A program made the translations under genes and the position numbers. DNA of 48,528 nucleotides, from the NCBI GenBank assembly GCA_964415885.1, contig CAYQCE010000024.1, forward strand, positions 1 to 48,528. Direction: 5' to 3'. The notes beneath the pieces are model-generated. The model made no database searches, had not been told where the DNA came from, and was given only the letters and a program-made list of their open reading frames with translations. Position 1 is the first letter of the stretch. Each line of letters begins with the position of its first letter. This document shows, one piece after another, positions 14,420 to 22,839 of this stretch. The DNA is from CAYQCE01 sp964415885 (GTDB taxonomy: Bacteria; Zixibacteria; MSB-5A5; JAABVY01; JAHJOQ01).

Positions 14420-17400
14420 TTATCTTAACAAAGCCATCTTCTTTACAATAGACTCATTCTCAAATCTAAGACGATAGAAATAAATACCGCTCGCTAGATC
14501 GGAGAGCACGCTCTCGACCTGAATCTCGAACGCTCCGGCCGCGAGGTATCCATGATACAATTCGTCGATGTGCTGCCCGAGGATGTTATACAACTCAATA
14601 GTCACCTCTCCGGCGTGCGGAATTGAGAATGATATACGAGTCCCGGAATTGAACGGATTCGGTCGGTTCTGGTGAAGCTCCAGTTCGGAATCGCCTTCGA
14701 TCTGCCGGATCGCGTCCGCGGCCGTGGTGGAACCGAGGTAGATAATCCCCGGCTCTGCCTCATACGACGATGTGTCCCCGTAGACGTCCGTAGCCGTCGC
14801 GGGATAAAGGTCGGACCAGAATGTGTCGATCACAAATGCTCCCCCGCTACCGAGAGGATCCGAGGAATAGTAGAGCGTGAAAAGCCTTCCCGCACCGGTT
14901 CTTATGTGTCCCCCCGCTGCTCCGAGCAGTCTGACATAGCCATAGCCGGAGAGACTGTCTTTTTCGAGACTCCCGCTCACCGGCTCGTAGATTCGTGTCG
15001 GATCCAGCGACAACGACTCGAGCGTGATTTCCTCCGACGGCACCGCAACAGGTACATGCAGCTCACTCAGGTTTACGTACGAGCTGTAGTTGACATCCTG
15101 TGCAAAGCCTTCGCCGATCGTACCGTCTGTCGACTCGAAGTAGAGCGTGTCATCAGGTGCGACTGTTACTTCCACATGAAGCGACTGAGGCGAGTTCGCG
15201 GCATCGACATCCGATATTACAATGTCTCCGAAATGCAAGCCGTACGTCAATTGGGCGAAATCAATCTCAACCTGAGCGGAGTCATCATCACTGCCACTCG
15301 ATGGAGATACGCTCAACCAGGCCTGACCGGGATCGGCATACCAGGAGAGCCCATTGCCTCCCGAATTGCCGACACTGAATTCTCTATATACCAGGGTATC
15401 CCCCGGATTGCGCAGCCCCAGACGTAATGTATCCGGAGTCAGCGCAATCATCGGGGGATTATCTGTAATGTCTATTCTCGTAAAAAGCGTGCAGGGCGAG
15501 TTGTCGGCGGAATCTGACTCGACTACTATCGCCGACTCATAAATTCCCAAATCGTACGACCCGATGAGGGGATAGACTGTAATTGTTGCATCGTCTATCC
15601 CCGTCGACGGATCCAGTTGGAACATATTGTCGGCATTTGATACCGTCCATGGCATGCCGACATCACCCGCGTTGGATATCTCGAAGGATGATTCTTCAAT
15701 TGGATTTCCGTAAATGTGCAGTATCTCTAACGTGTCTGCGCTCAACGCGATGTGCGCAGGTCCGGGCAAAACGGTCAAGCGCACCGTAGCGATCTGTGGT
15801 GTATTCGCGGCATTCGGATCTGCAAACTCGATATCAGCATAATACTCCCCGATCGCAAAACCGTCTATATCCGCCTCTACCGCAACCTCCGCTGAATCCA
15901 CGCCCGAGGTTGGCAAGACAGTCAGCCAGTCGGAAATTGTGGAAGCGCTCCAGTCGCATGTTTCCTCGCTCAGATTCCTGATGATCATATTTTCGGACAC
16001 TGATTCAGTCAGGCCGCGTGTTGCCACGAGATTAACCGTGTCGGGAGATAGTACCATATACGGCCTGTCTCCGAGCACCGTGACCTCGATAACGAGCGTC
16101 GCGGGCGAGTTAATTGCATCAGCGGCCATAACGGTAACGGAACCATAGTGGATACCCTCCGCGAGAAGGCTGTTATCCACGCTAACTGTCACCTCCGCAT
16201 CGGGTGGCACTATACCAATGTCACTGTCGATATCTATCCAATCCGTTTCGCTCAGCGCGCTCCATTCCAGGTCGCCGAAACCACCGTTTCCAATCTCGAA
16301 CTCTGCTGATAGCAGCCCCGGATCACCCAGATAGGAACTGAATCGAAGCGTGTCGGTCGAGATATCGATAGACGCGCAGTCGATCAGCACTGTTACGGCG
16401 CATGTCCTCGAAGAATCTCCGCCTTCGCTGTCGCTTAGCTCGACGGAACCGAAGTGATACCCGCAATCCATAGAAGCGGCGTCCACGCCGATCGCAATAG
16501 TGTCCGGCGCGACACCCTCAGTTTTCGATACCGTAATCCACGCCTGCTGCGGCTCGACCTCGTAGTAGAGTATTCCGTAGCCGGTGTTATCTATCGAAAC
16601 ATCTTTCTGTTCAGAGATAGCCTGACCGTAGCTCCCCTCGAACGACAGTCCTGCAGGATTGATAAGTATCCCCGGCGAGCCGTATTCGGTGACTCTCGCG
16701 TAGATGTCGAAGTTTCCGACGCGATCGTCCGTCCACGTGTAGTAGATGTTGATCCCATCCATCGTGACGTGAGACGCCGACTGACGATTCGTGGTCTCAT
16801 CCGAGTTCACCTTGTAATTCGAACCTGTCTCTGCGCCCGCGTAGTTGTAGTACTGCGCGTAAATGTCGGTATTGCCGTTACGGTCATCCGTCCAACTAAT
16901 GATCGAATTCCCGAAAAAATCCATCGCTACTGCCGGCTCGGTCTGAGAGGCCTCCCCCGGATCGTTATTGACCTTGAAGTTCCCGCCATTCACGGCGCCA
17001 TCCGCGAAGAAACGCTGGGCGTAGATATCGGGATTGTCTGGATAGACACCGTTACGGTAATCTGTCCAGGCAACCACGAAATTGCCGTACGCATCGCAGG
17101 AGACATCCGGGTAGACCTGGCGGGCACTTGACTCACCGTTTACCATGAGATCTGACGCGAGCGAGTTGCCGTCCGAATCGAATCGCTTCATGTAGACATC
17201 GTAATTGCCGCTCCGTTTGTCGTACCATACAACCACAAAATCGCCGTCGGCATCGACCGCTACCCTCGGATTGTGGTGAGGATTCGAACAGCAATCGTCG
17301 TTGACTCGAAAGCTCACCCCGAGAGCATTTCCCAGATGATCGTACCGTCGGCAGTAGATATTGTATGACACATCGCGATAGTCGGAGAAGACAACAACAT

Positions 17401-17932
17401 AGTTGCCGTAATCGTCACAGTCAATATCCTCGGCACGCTGCGTCACGAACGCTCCGTCGTCGTTGACGAGAAAGTTGCCACCGTCAGCCGTACCGGCGTC
17501 ATTGTAGCGTTGCCCGTAGATATCGGGATTCGTCGGATAACCGGCGGCGCGGTAGTCCTGCCACACAACCACGAACTTCCCCATCTCGTCCATACAAACT
17601 CTCGGGTAATACTGATCGTGACCGGTGGCGTCGTCGTTGATCTTGAAGTTCATTCCGATGCGATCGCCGAGATGATTGAATCTCTGTCCGAAGATATCAT
17701 AGTTGCCGTAACGATTGTCGTACCACGTCACAATGAAATTCCCGTCGGCATCTGACGTGATATTGGAATAAACTTGTGTGCCTGTCCCGGGATCGAGGTT
17801 CACTTTGAAATCGACGACCTCGCCGTACGCGACAGAATCGATACCAATCCACTCGAAGATCGCCTCGCCCGTTGGAATGATCACGAGAATTAGTGCGAGT
17901 GCGACGAGCAGCATAAATGTTCTGGCTTTCAT
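14420..17932 (-). CDS. Giant surface protein: propeller, BACON-like array, NPFN tail
   Basis: 1170 residues from ATG 17932, which has a GGAGG SD; a GTG 12 nt upstream overlaps that SD and is rejected. After the signal peptide (MKARTFMLLVALALILVIIPTGEA), residues about 40-415 hold seven repeats of about 55 residues with the core DxxGNFVVxWxDxRxGNxDIYxQRF. This fits one seven-bladed beta-propeller. Next come five BACON/Ig-like modules of about 100 residues (core: xLxPDTLxF ... FxIxNxGxxxLxW ... WLxVxPxSG ... NSPxxxxVxVTV). A beta domain at about 965-1085 (GTIGEGFAQDVNYSSYVNLSELHVPVAV..., GAGRLFTLYYSS, AFVIDTF) resembles cohesin-like domains. The C terminus is a FlgD-like sorting domain: ELHQNRPNPFNSGTRISFSIP, NILGQHI, ASGIYFYRL, KMALLR. 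Likely a cell-surface structural or adhesion protein. Confidence 0.85.
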   Translation of the reverse strand: MKARTFMLLVALALILVIIPTGEAIFEWIGIDSVAYGEVVDFKVNLDPGTGTQVYSNITSDADGNFIVTWYDNRYGNYDIFGQRFNHLGDRIGMNFKINDDATGHDQYYPRVCMDEMGKFVVVWQDYRAAGYPTNPDIYGQRYNDAGTADGGNFLVNDDGAFVTQRAEDIDCDDYGNYVVVFSDYRDVSYNIYCRRYDHLGNALGVSFRVNDDCCSNPHHNPRVAVDADGDFVVVWYDKRSGNYDVYMKRFDSDGNSLASDLMVNGESSARQVYPDVSCDAYGNFVVAWTDYRNGVYPDNPDIYAQRFFADGAVNGGNFKVNNDPGEASQTEPAVAMDFFGNSIISWTDDRNGNTDIYAQYYNYAGAETGSNYKVNSDETTNRQSASHVTMDGINIYYTWTDDRVGNFDIYARVTEYGSPGILINPAGLSFEGSYGQAISEQKDVSIDNTGYGILYYEVEPQQAWITVSKTEGVAPDTIAIGVDAASMDCGYHFGSVELSDSEGGDSSRTCAVTVLIDCASIDISTDTLRFSSYLGDPGLLSAEFEIGNGGFGDLEWSALSETDWIDIDSDIGIVPPDAEVTVSVDNSLLAEGIHYGSVTVMAADAINSPATLVIEVTVLGDRPYMVLSPDTVNLVATRGLTESVSENMIIRNLSEETCDWSASTISDWLTVLPTSGVDSAEVAVEADIDGFAIGEYYADIEFADPNAANTPQIATVRLTVLPGPAHIALSADTLEILHIYGNPIEESSFEISNAGDVGMPWTVSNADNMFQLDPSTGIDDATITVYPLIGSYDLGIYESAIVVESDSADNSPCTLFTRIDITDNPPMIALTPDTLRLGLRNPGDTLVYREFSVGNSGGNGLSWYADPGQAWLSVSPSSGSDDDSAQVEIDFAQLTYGLHFGDIVISDVDAANSPQSLHVEVTVAPDDTLYFESTDGTIGEGFAQDVNYSSYVNLSELHVPVAVPSEEITLESLSLDPTRIYEPVSGSLEKDSLSGYGYVRLLGAAGGHIRTGAGRLFTLYYSSDPLGSGGAFVIDTFWSDLYPATATDVYGDTSSYEAEPGIIYLGSTTAADAIRQIEGDSELELHQNRPNPFNSGTRISFSIPHAGEVTIELYNILGQHIDELYHGYLAAGAFEIQVESVLSDLASGIYFYRLRFENESIVKKMALLR

Positions 17933-18233
17933 TTCTTCCTCCACTTGTTTGCCTGAACTTAGGTACTACAAATCGCATGCCGCACCTGTTGCAGAGTGGA
18001 ACAATTCCGTATGCCGTTGGAACGCAAGCCCTTGTCTGGTTGTTGTAGACAATGGCGGAGTAGTGAGTCACCTTTGATAGAAGAAAATCATTCCGCAGTC
18101 CGGCAGAAATTTCCGCGATGAAGGAGCATCAAGAAAAGTCTACCACAATAGTTTTCTATTGGTATATTTGGTGACGATATCGCCGCTGTTCTGTCGATGG
18201 AGTATACAAACAGGCATACGAAGGAGGTTTATC
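17933..18233. other. Divergent promoter region
   Basis: About 300 nt between the leftward giant surface protein and the rightward CBS gene. It must hold both promoters. An AT-rich patch at about 18140-18175 (with TATATT) and TATACA near 18203-18208 could serve the CBS gene, but no good -35 partner is present, so no promoter is called. No small gene was supported. Confidence 0.35.
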
Positions 18234-18674
18234 TTGAAAATTAGAGAAATACTCTCACGGAAAGGCAGTCGGATGGTCTCGGTCCGCCCGGAGACAACTC
18301 TCATCGAGACAATGAAAGTGATGACCTCCAGTTATGTCGGATCCGTGCTTGTGATCGAAATGGACGGGACTCTGGTTGGGATTCTGACGGAACGAGATGT
18401 CCTCCGCTACTGCTCAGAATCGACAGCCAACATCTCCGACACGAAAGTCAAGAGCCTGATGACCACGGATCTGATTGTTGCAATTCCTGAGGACGAGGTC
18501 GAGGTGATGATTAACACCATGGTCGAGAATCACTTTCGTCACCTGCCGGTGTTCGACAAAGGCAGACTGATCGGTATCGTATCGATGGGGGATCTCGTCA
18601 AATCCCAGCTGCAGGACGCCAGAGTCGAGAATAGATATCTGAAGAAATACATAGTGGGCGAATATCCCGCGTGA
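18234..18674 (+). CDS. CBS-pair regulatory protein
   Basis: A 146-residue cytosolic protein made of two tandem CBS domains. CBS1 is at about 8-62 (MVSVRPETTLIETMKVMTSSYVGSVLVIEMDGTLVGILTERDVLRY) and CBS2 at about 72-130 (VKSLMTTDLIVAIPEDEVEVMINTMVENHFRHLPVFDKGRLIGIVSMGDLVK). CBS pairs bind adenine nucleotides such as AMP, ATP or SAM and act as energy-state sensors; the partner is unknown because nothing is fused. TTG is chosen as start because a perfect AAGGAGG sits 7 nt before it. The open frame further upstream has no SD. It is a standalone gene, divergent from the giant surface protein and convergent with the leftward gene cluster. Confidence 0.88.
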   Translation: MKIREILSRKGSRMVSVRPETTLIETMKVMTSSYVGSVLVIEMDGTLVGILTERDVLRYCSESTANISDTKVKSLMTTDLIVAIPEDEVEVMINTMVENHFRHLPVFDKGRLIGIVSMGDLVKSQLQDARVENRYLKKYIVGEYPA

Positions 18675-18675
18675 C

Positions 18676-18702
18676 AAAAAAAAGCCGCCGAAAATCGGCG
18701 GC
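18676..18702 (-). terminator. Intrinsic terminator of the small basic protein gene
   Basis: GCCGCCGA (18684-18691) and TCGGCGGC (18695-18702) form a perfect 8-bp stem with an AAA loop. Read leftward it is followed by eight T (A at 18676-18683). It ends the leftward transcript 25 nt after the small basic gene; it could also slow rightward polymerase leaving the CBS gene. Confidence 0.85.
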
Positions 18703-18727
18703 TCAAATTCGTCCAAAAGAGGAACAA

Positions 18728-18823
18728 CTACTTGTTCTTCTTTTTGTGGCGATCGCGTTTTCTTCTCTTCTTACGCTTGTGCGTTTTGATTTTAAGTCTT
18801 TTGCGCTTCTTGCCCGACGGCAT
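18728..18823 (-). CDS. 31-residue very basic protein, probably ribosome-associated
   Basis: A 31-codon gene with a strong SD (AGGAGG, 4 nt before ATG). It begins MPSGKKRKRLKI and ends KKKNK; over half of its residues are Lys or Arg. Very short proteins starting MPSGKKRKR are conserved in Bacteroidota and resemble the COX24/bS22-like class of tiny ribosomal proteins, so binding to rRNA is the most likely role. It is followed at once by an intrinsic terminator, has a start, SD and stop of its own, and sits just downstream of HU. It is too short for many gene finders. The exact ribosomal position is not inferable from sequence alone. Confidence 0.75.
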   Translation of the reverse strand: MPSGKKRKRLKIKTHKRKKRRKRDRHKKKNK

Positions 18824-18917
18824 CTATCCTCCTGAGGCAATCACATTTGTTGTTCTCAAATCGTAAAACATAGAATCACAAAGCTATACAATCAGGCACA
18901 AAAACGCAAGTGATTTC

Positions 18918-19232
18918 TTAATCTACTTCTTCTGAGCCTTCGCTCTCGTCAAGCGGCAACTTCGTGATCATGTTCTTGAACTCATTCGACGGCTTGAATA
19001 CCGGAACCTTGCGATCCGGTACAGGTACTACCTCTCCGGTGCGCGGATTTCTTGCCTTACGAGCCTTGCGAAGCTTGATCTTGAACGTACCGAATCCCCG
19101 AATCTCGATGTTGTGCCCTTCTTCCATTGTGCGCTTTATCGTATCGAGAAACGAGTCGACTACCACCGCGACATCCGTGCGGGTGAGTCCGGTCTTCTCA
19201 GCAACCTGTTCGACCAGATCTGCTTTGGTCAT
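18918..19232 (-). CDS. HU/IHF-family DNA-binding protein
   Basis: A 104-residue nucleoid protein. The HU fold signature is complete: MTKADLVEQVAEKTGLTRTDVAVVVDSFLDTIKRTMEEG (helical dimer part), IEIRGFGTF, then the DNA-clamping arm KARKARNPRTGEVVPVPDRKVPVFKPSNEFK. The C-terminal tail LPLDESEGSEEVD is a short acidic extension of about 13 residues that many HU proteins lack. The ATG has an overlapping AAGGAGGAGG SD. It stands 42 nt downstream of the zinc-ribbon gene and about 95 nt upstream of the small basic gene. It bends DNA and supports replication, recombination and transcription in general. Confidence 0.95.
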   Translation of the reverse strand: MTKADLVEQVAEKTGLTRTDVAVVVDSFLDTIKRTMEEGHNIEIRGFGTFKIKLRKARKARNPRTGEVVPVPDRKVPVFKPSNEFKNMITKLPLDESEGSEEVD

Positions 19233-19274
19233 CTCCCTCCTCCTTGGTTGAGCCGGTGCATCTATTCCTTTTTC

Positions 19275-19493
19275 TTATTTACAGTGTTTACAACTGCTCT
19301 TGGAGCAGCCTCCGCAGTCAGAACCCGACGCGGAAGACTGAAACTGTCCGCCGGACGAAAACCCGAATGACGAGAGCCGGCGCGAACAGTCACTGCTGCC
19401 GCACTTCGGACAAACTGCGCTCGAAAAGCCCATTGATACGAGAAGATCGAACTCGTGCGAACAGTCGCTGCAAACAAATTCGTATATAGGCAT
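19275..19493 (-). CDS. FmdB-family zinc-ribbon protein with Cys-rich tail
   Basis: A 72-residue protein starting MPIYEFVCSDCSHEFD, the standard FmdB/CxxC_CxxC_SSSS regulator opening. A single zinc site is formed by Cys8/Cys11 and Cys28/Cys31 (VCPKCGS). The tail SDCGGCSKSSCKHC adds further Cys pairs that could bind a second metal. The family name comes from a formamidase-cluster regulator, but the function of most members is unknown. The start is 4 nt beyond the sppA stop, with no SD of its own, so translation is probably coupled to sppA. Confidence 0.87.
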   Translation of the reverse strand: MPIYEFVCSDCSHEFDLLVSMGFSSAVCPKCGSSDCSRRLSSFGFSSGGQFQSSASGSDCGGCSKSSCKHCK

Positions 19494-19497
19494 AGTT

Positions 19498-20391
19498 CTA
19501 TCTGTACAAGTACTTCAGTTCCGGCCCCGAGTTCGTGTATCCACGCTGGATGATCTCTCCGATCGATCCGGACAGCAGATCGAAAATCGTAAGACCAGAC
19601 CTGGGTTCCTCTTTAACTGTTGCCGGTTCGCCTTCGATGCCGGCGAGATCGGCAGTTATTCTGATTGCCTCCTGAAAGCTCCCGATTCTATCCACGAGAC
19701 CGAGGTCAAGCCCCTGTCTGCCCGTAAATATCGAACCGTCGGCTATATCTTTCACTTCTTCACGACTCAGATTTCGTCCTTCTGCCACGGCGCCCACGAA
19801 CTGATCGTACGTATCGTCGATCGCGTTCCTGAGCATCTCGCGATCTCGCTCGGTCGGCTCTCTGAACGGTGACCCGGCATCTTTGACAGCACCGGTCTTT
19901 ATCGTCTCATAATCCATGCCGATCTTCTCCAGAAGCCCGTCCATAACCGGGTACTGAATTATCACACCAATTGACCCGATCAAAGTGCCGGGATTCGTGA
20001 CAATCTGGTCCGCGGCACAAGCGACATAGTATCCACCGGATGCAGCGATGGATGAAAGCGATGCCACGACGAGCTTGCCTTCCTCATTTCTTACCCGTAG
20101 AATCTCATCGTAAATCTCCTGGGTCGGCGCGACAACACCGCCGGGTGAGTTGATATGGATGATAATTGCTGAAACGGAACCATCATCACCATACTTCTTG
20201 ATCTGCCGGACCACATCCTCGGATTCATAGATCGGGCCGAATACCTCGACGATCGCGATCCTCTCTCCAAACACGAACATACCGCCGCCCTGGGAGTAGG
20301 TACCCAGAGCTACAAGGATCATCATTCCAGCGAATATGATGAAACACACCCCGATGATGACGGCTATGACTATGTCTCTAGTGCGCGCCAA
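19498..20391 (-). CDS. sppA: Signal peptide peptidase SppA, short form
   Basis: A 297-residue inner-membrane serine protease of family S49, single-domain type. One N-terminal membrane anchor is at about 8-30 (VIAVIIGVCFIIFAGMMILVALG). The periplasmic domain has AIIIHINSPGGVVAPTQEIYDEI, the nucleophile Ser118 in IAASGGYY, and the general base Lys170 in AVKDAGSP. The Ser-Lys spacing of 52 equals that of the Bacillus SppA dyad. It degrades leftover signal peptides, which fits a genome that exports many proteins. It lies 21 nt after the LysM transglycosylase gene and is followed by the FmdB-like gene, so the three probably form one operon. Confidence 0.94.
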   Translation of the reverse strand: MARTRDIVIAVIIGVCFIIFAGMMILVALGTYSQGGGMFVFGERIAIVEVFGPIYESEDVVRQIKKYGDDGSVSAIIIHINSPGGVVAPTQEIYDEILRVRNEEGKLVVASLSSIAASGGYYVACAADQIVTNPGTLIGSIGVIIQYPVMDGLLEKIGMDYETIKTGAVKDAGSPFREPTERDREMLRNAIDDTYDQFVGAVAEGRNLSREEVKDIADGSIFTGRQGLDLGLVDRIGSFQEAIRITADLAGIEGEPATVKEEPRSGLTIFDLLSGSIGEIIQRGYTNSGPELKYLYR

Positions 20392-20412
20392 AACTGCTCT
20401 CTTGAATCACGT

Positions 20413-22632
20413 TTACTGCGCACTTACACGCAGTCGAGCACCGATCGAAAGATGATCGGCATTCGCTAAATTATTCCACACCATCAGATTGCGCATACTG
20501 ACCCCGAAGCTGCGCGCAATCGACGTAAGCGTATCACCCCGCCTTACCACGTAGTAGTCGGCCACCGCTGTCGAGGTCGGGATTCTGAGTCTCTGTCCTA
20601 TCGCGAGTTTGGACCTGGATGAGAGGTTGTTCGCCTGGCGGATCGCGCTGACGCTCGTCCCGTACTTCTTCGCGAGATCCCACAGTGTATCACCACGACG
20701 CACCGTATGGGTAGTGATCCCGCCACTCCTCGATATCGAGGAATGCGACGCAAGCTGTCCCGGGATGCGAATCGACTGGCCAATCCTCAAATCGGCGTAG
20801 CGCGACAGCCCATTGATCTGGCGCAACGTGTTAACCGTGGTGCCATACTTCTTCGCAAGGTCCCATAGCGTGTCGCCACGCCTGACCTTGTATGTGAATG
20901 TCTCACCCGAGTGCGACCCGGAAGCCGTAGCCGTGCCCCCCGCTCCGGGGATATTCAATCTCTGCCCAACGTAGATCTTGCTGTTTCGACCGAGCCCATT
21001 GGCCTCACGAAGCGCTCTCGTGCTGGTCTTGAACGCCCGCGCGAGATCCCAAAGTGTGTCACCTCGTCGCACAACGTATGAGTTGCCCGTGAGTTCGTAT
21101 GAGTCATACCGCTGACTTGCAGCGGTGCGAGCTTTCGCATCTCCGATCGGAACCGGAACCACGAGCGTCTGATTGATATTGATCCTGTATGGTCTCCTGA
21201 GATTGTTGGCGTCGATTACAGCATACTGCGAAACGCCGTAACGCCTGGCGATGCCGGAGACTGTTTCCCCACGCCGGACCTTGTGCTGCACCCAGCTCGT
21301 CTCCTTCGGAGACTCCATGTTCGGATACTCGGCCCAGAACGCCGCGATCTTGCCACGCGGAATCCGCAGTTTGAATTTCTTGACGTCCGGAGGTGTATAC
21401 TTCCGAAGAAGCGATGGATTCAGGTCCTTAATCTCCTGCTCCGAACATCCACAGACGCGGGCGATATCCGCGATGGTCAGACAGCGCTCGACTAAAACCG
21501 TATCGAACTGAATCGGAACTTCATATTCGATTTCGAAGCCATATTTCTCCGGCTGTTTCGCTATAATTGTCGCGGCGAGATAAAGCGGCACATAGTTTCT
21601 CATCTGCGAATTCCGGATTCGCATCTTAAAGTAATCGCGTGTGCCGTTTCTCCTGACAAGCTTGTTCACATTGCCGATACCGGCGTTGTATCCGAGCAGC
21701 GCAAGATACCAGTCACCGGTCTGCTCGTAAAGGTCTCTCAGATGCCTCGCAGCGGCCCGAGTCGATTTTTCGAAGTCGCGTCTGTCGTCATACCACCAGC
21801 TGCGATGCAGGCCGTAGATACGGCCCGTGCTCGCGATAAACTGCCACGGACCTACCGCATGCGCCCACGAATAGGCTCGGGGGTTGAATCCACTCTCGAT
21901 CAGCGGCAGATATACAAGGTCATGAGGGACTTTCTCTTCCTCTAAAATTTTCTCCATCAGCGGTATGTACTTGCCAGATCTCGCAAGTGAGATCTCGAAG
22001 GGCTTTCTCCCAATTGTCTGAAAATAGGTGACACATCTTTCCACTTTCTCGTTCCAGACGATCGGTACATCGAACACAACCGTATCCGGCTTCGGCTCCG
22101 GTGGTCCCTGCAAAAGCGACTCGCTCTGCGTCATCTGATCGAGTTCCTCGTACCGCGCGATCACCGCAGACGGCGATGCCTCAGACGGGAGCGTTGCAAT
22201 GTATAGAAGTGCAACCTTGTAATCGGATATGATCTCATTCGTCAATCGAGAATAAATCTCGGCGCTGAGCGTCGGAGTTTCCGGATCAATGTCCAACCCT
22301 GCCAGTATCTCGAGTGCCGACTCAAAGTAGAACTGGGCCTCGAGCCAGTTCGAATCGACGGTGGCCCGATAACCCATCATGTAGTACTCTTCAGAAAGAT
22401 CAAGCTGTTCCTGAACTACATTGTCGATAAACTGATACTCATCAAGTGCGGAGTCGATAGCGACTTCCGCCGAGTCCACCCCCTCTGGGTACTCGGCGAG
22501 CGTCGTATCGGCCGGAACAACAACTTTGGATTCCTCGCCTTCCGGACTAAATCTCACTGAGTTTGAACCGCAGGAAAGCAATGCGGCCGTTCCAAGCATT
22601 ATCAACGCTGCGTAGATGTGACTTAACTTCAT
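20413..22632 (-). CDS. MltD-like lytic transglycosylase lipoprotein, five LysM
   Basis: A 739-residue cell-wall enzyme. The signal peptide ends in a lipobox, LLSC, with Cys21 as the lipidated residue. A region of about 25-190 is helical. The SLT catalytic domain is at about 205-370 with Glu246 in YLPLIESGFNPRAYSWAHAVGPWQF, and GYNAGIGNV follows. An MltD-like linker motif (CLTIADIARVCGCSEQEIKDLNP) is next. Five LysM domains follow at about 450-493, 520-563, 579-622, 639-682 and 689-735. The middle three are near copies (VRRGDTLWDLAKKYGT). MltD usually has fewer LysM domains. It cleaves peptidoglycan to 1,6-anhydro products; here it is most likely held at the membrane by lipid and on the wall by LysM. 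It heads an operon with sppA. Confidence 0.94.
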   Translation of the reverse strand: MKLSHIYAALIMLGTAALLSCGSNSVRFSPEGEESKVVVPADTTLAEYPEGVDSAEVAIDSALDEYQFIDNVVQEQLDLSEEYYMMGYRATVDSNWLEAQFYFESALEILAGLDIDPETPTLSAEIYSRLTNEIISDYKVALLYIATLPSEASPSAVIARYEELDQMTQSESLLQGPPEPKPDTVVFDVPIVWNEKVERCVTYFQTIGRKPFEISLARSGKYIPLMEKILEEEKVPHDLVYLPLIESGFNPRAYSWAHAVGPWQFIASTGRIYGLHRSWWYDDRRDFEKSTRAAARHLRDLYEQTGDWYLALLGYNAGIGNVNKLVRRNGTRDYFKMRIRNSQMRNYVPLYLAATIIAKQPEKYGFEIEYEVPIQFDTVLVERCLTIADIARVCGCSEQEIKDLNPSLLRKYTPPDVKKFKLRIPRGKIAAFWAEYPNMESPKETSWVQHKVRRGETVSGIARRYGVSQYAVIDANNLRRPYRININQTLVVPVPIGDAKARTAASQRYDSYELTGNSYVVRRGDTLWDLARAFKTSTRALREANGLGRNSKIYVGQRLNIPGAGGTATASGSHSGETFTYKVRRGDTLWDLAKKYGTTVNTLRQINGLSRYADLRIGQSIRIPGQLASHSSISRSGGITTHTVRRGDTLWDLAKKYGTSVSAIRQANNLSSRSKLAIGQRLRIPTSTAVADYYVVRRGDTLTSIARSFGVSMRNLMVWNNLANADHLSIGARLRVSAQ

Positions 22633-22729
22633 AAATCTGTACCTATTGGAAATGATTCAAATACACCCTTCAGCCTAACAGGATCAGAATTCCGAAGGCG
22701 ATTAACACAACTCCTTGACAATCAACACA

Positions 22730-22759
22730 ATAATACCCTTATCGATTTCGGCTTGTCAA
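22730..22759 (-). promoter_or_regulatory. Promoter of the transglycosylase-sppA operon
   Basis: Read leftward: TTGACA (22759-22754), an 18-nt spacer, then TATTAT (22735-22730). It lies about 100 nt ahead of the lipoprotein start codon. The spacer is one base longer than ideal. Confidence 0.55.
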
Positions 22760-22839
22760 GAAAAACTTTAAGTGCAAATCCTTATTATCTATTATCGCTT
22801 AAAGACTTGCTTCAGTTTAGTTCATTTTGCGGCGGCAGC

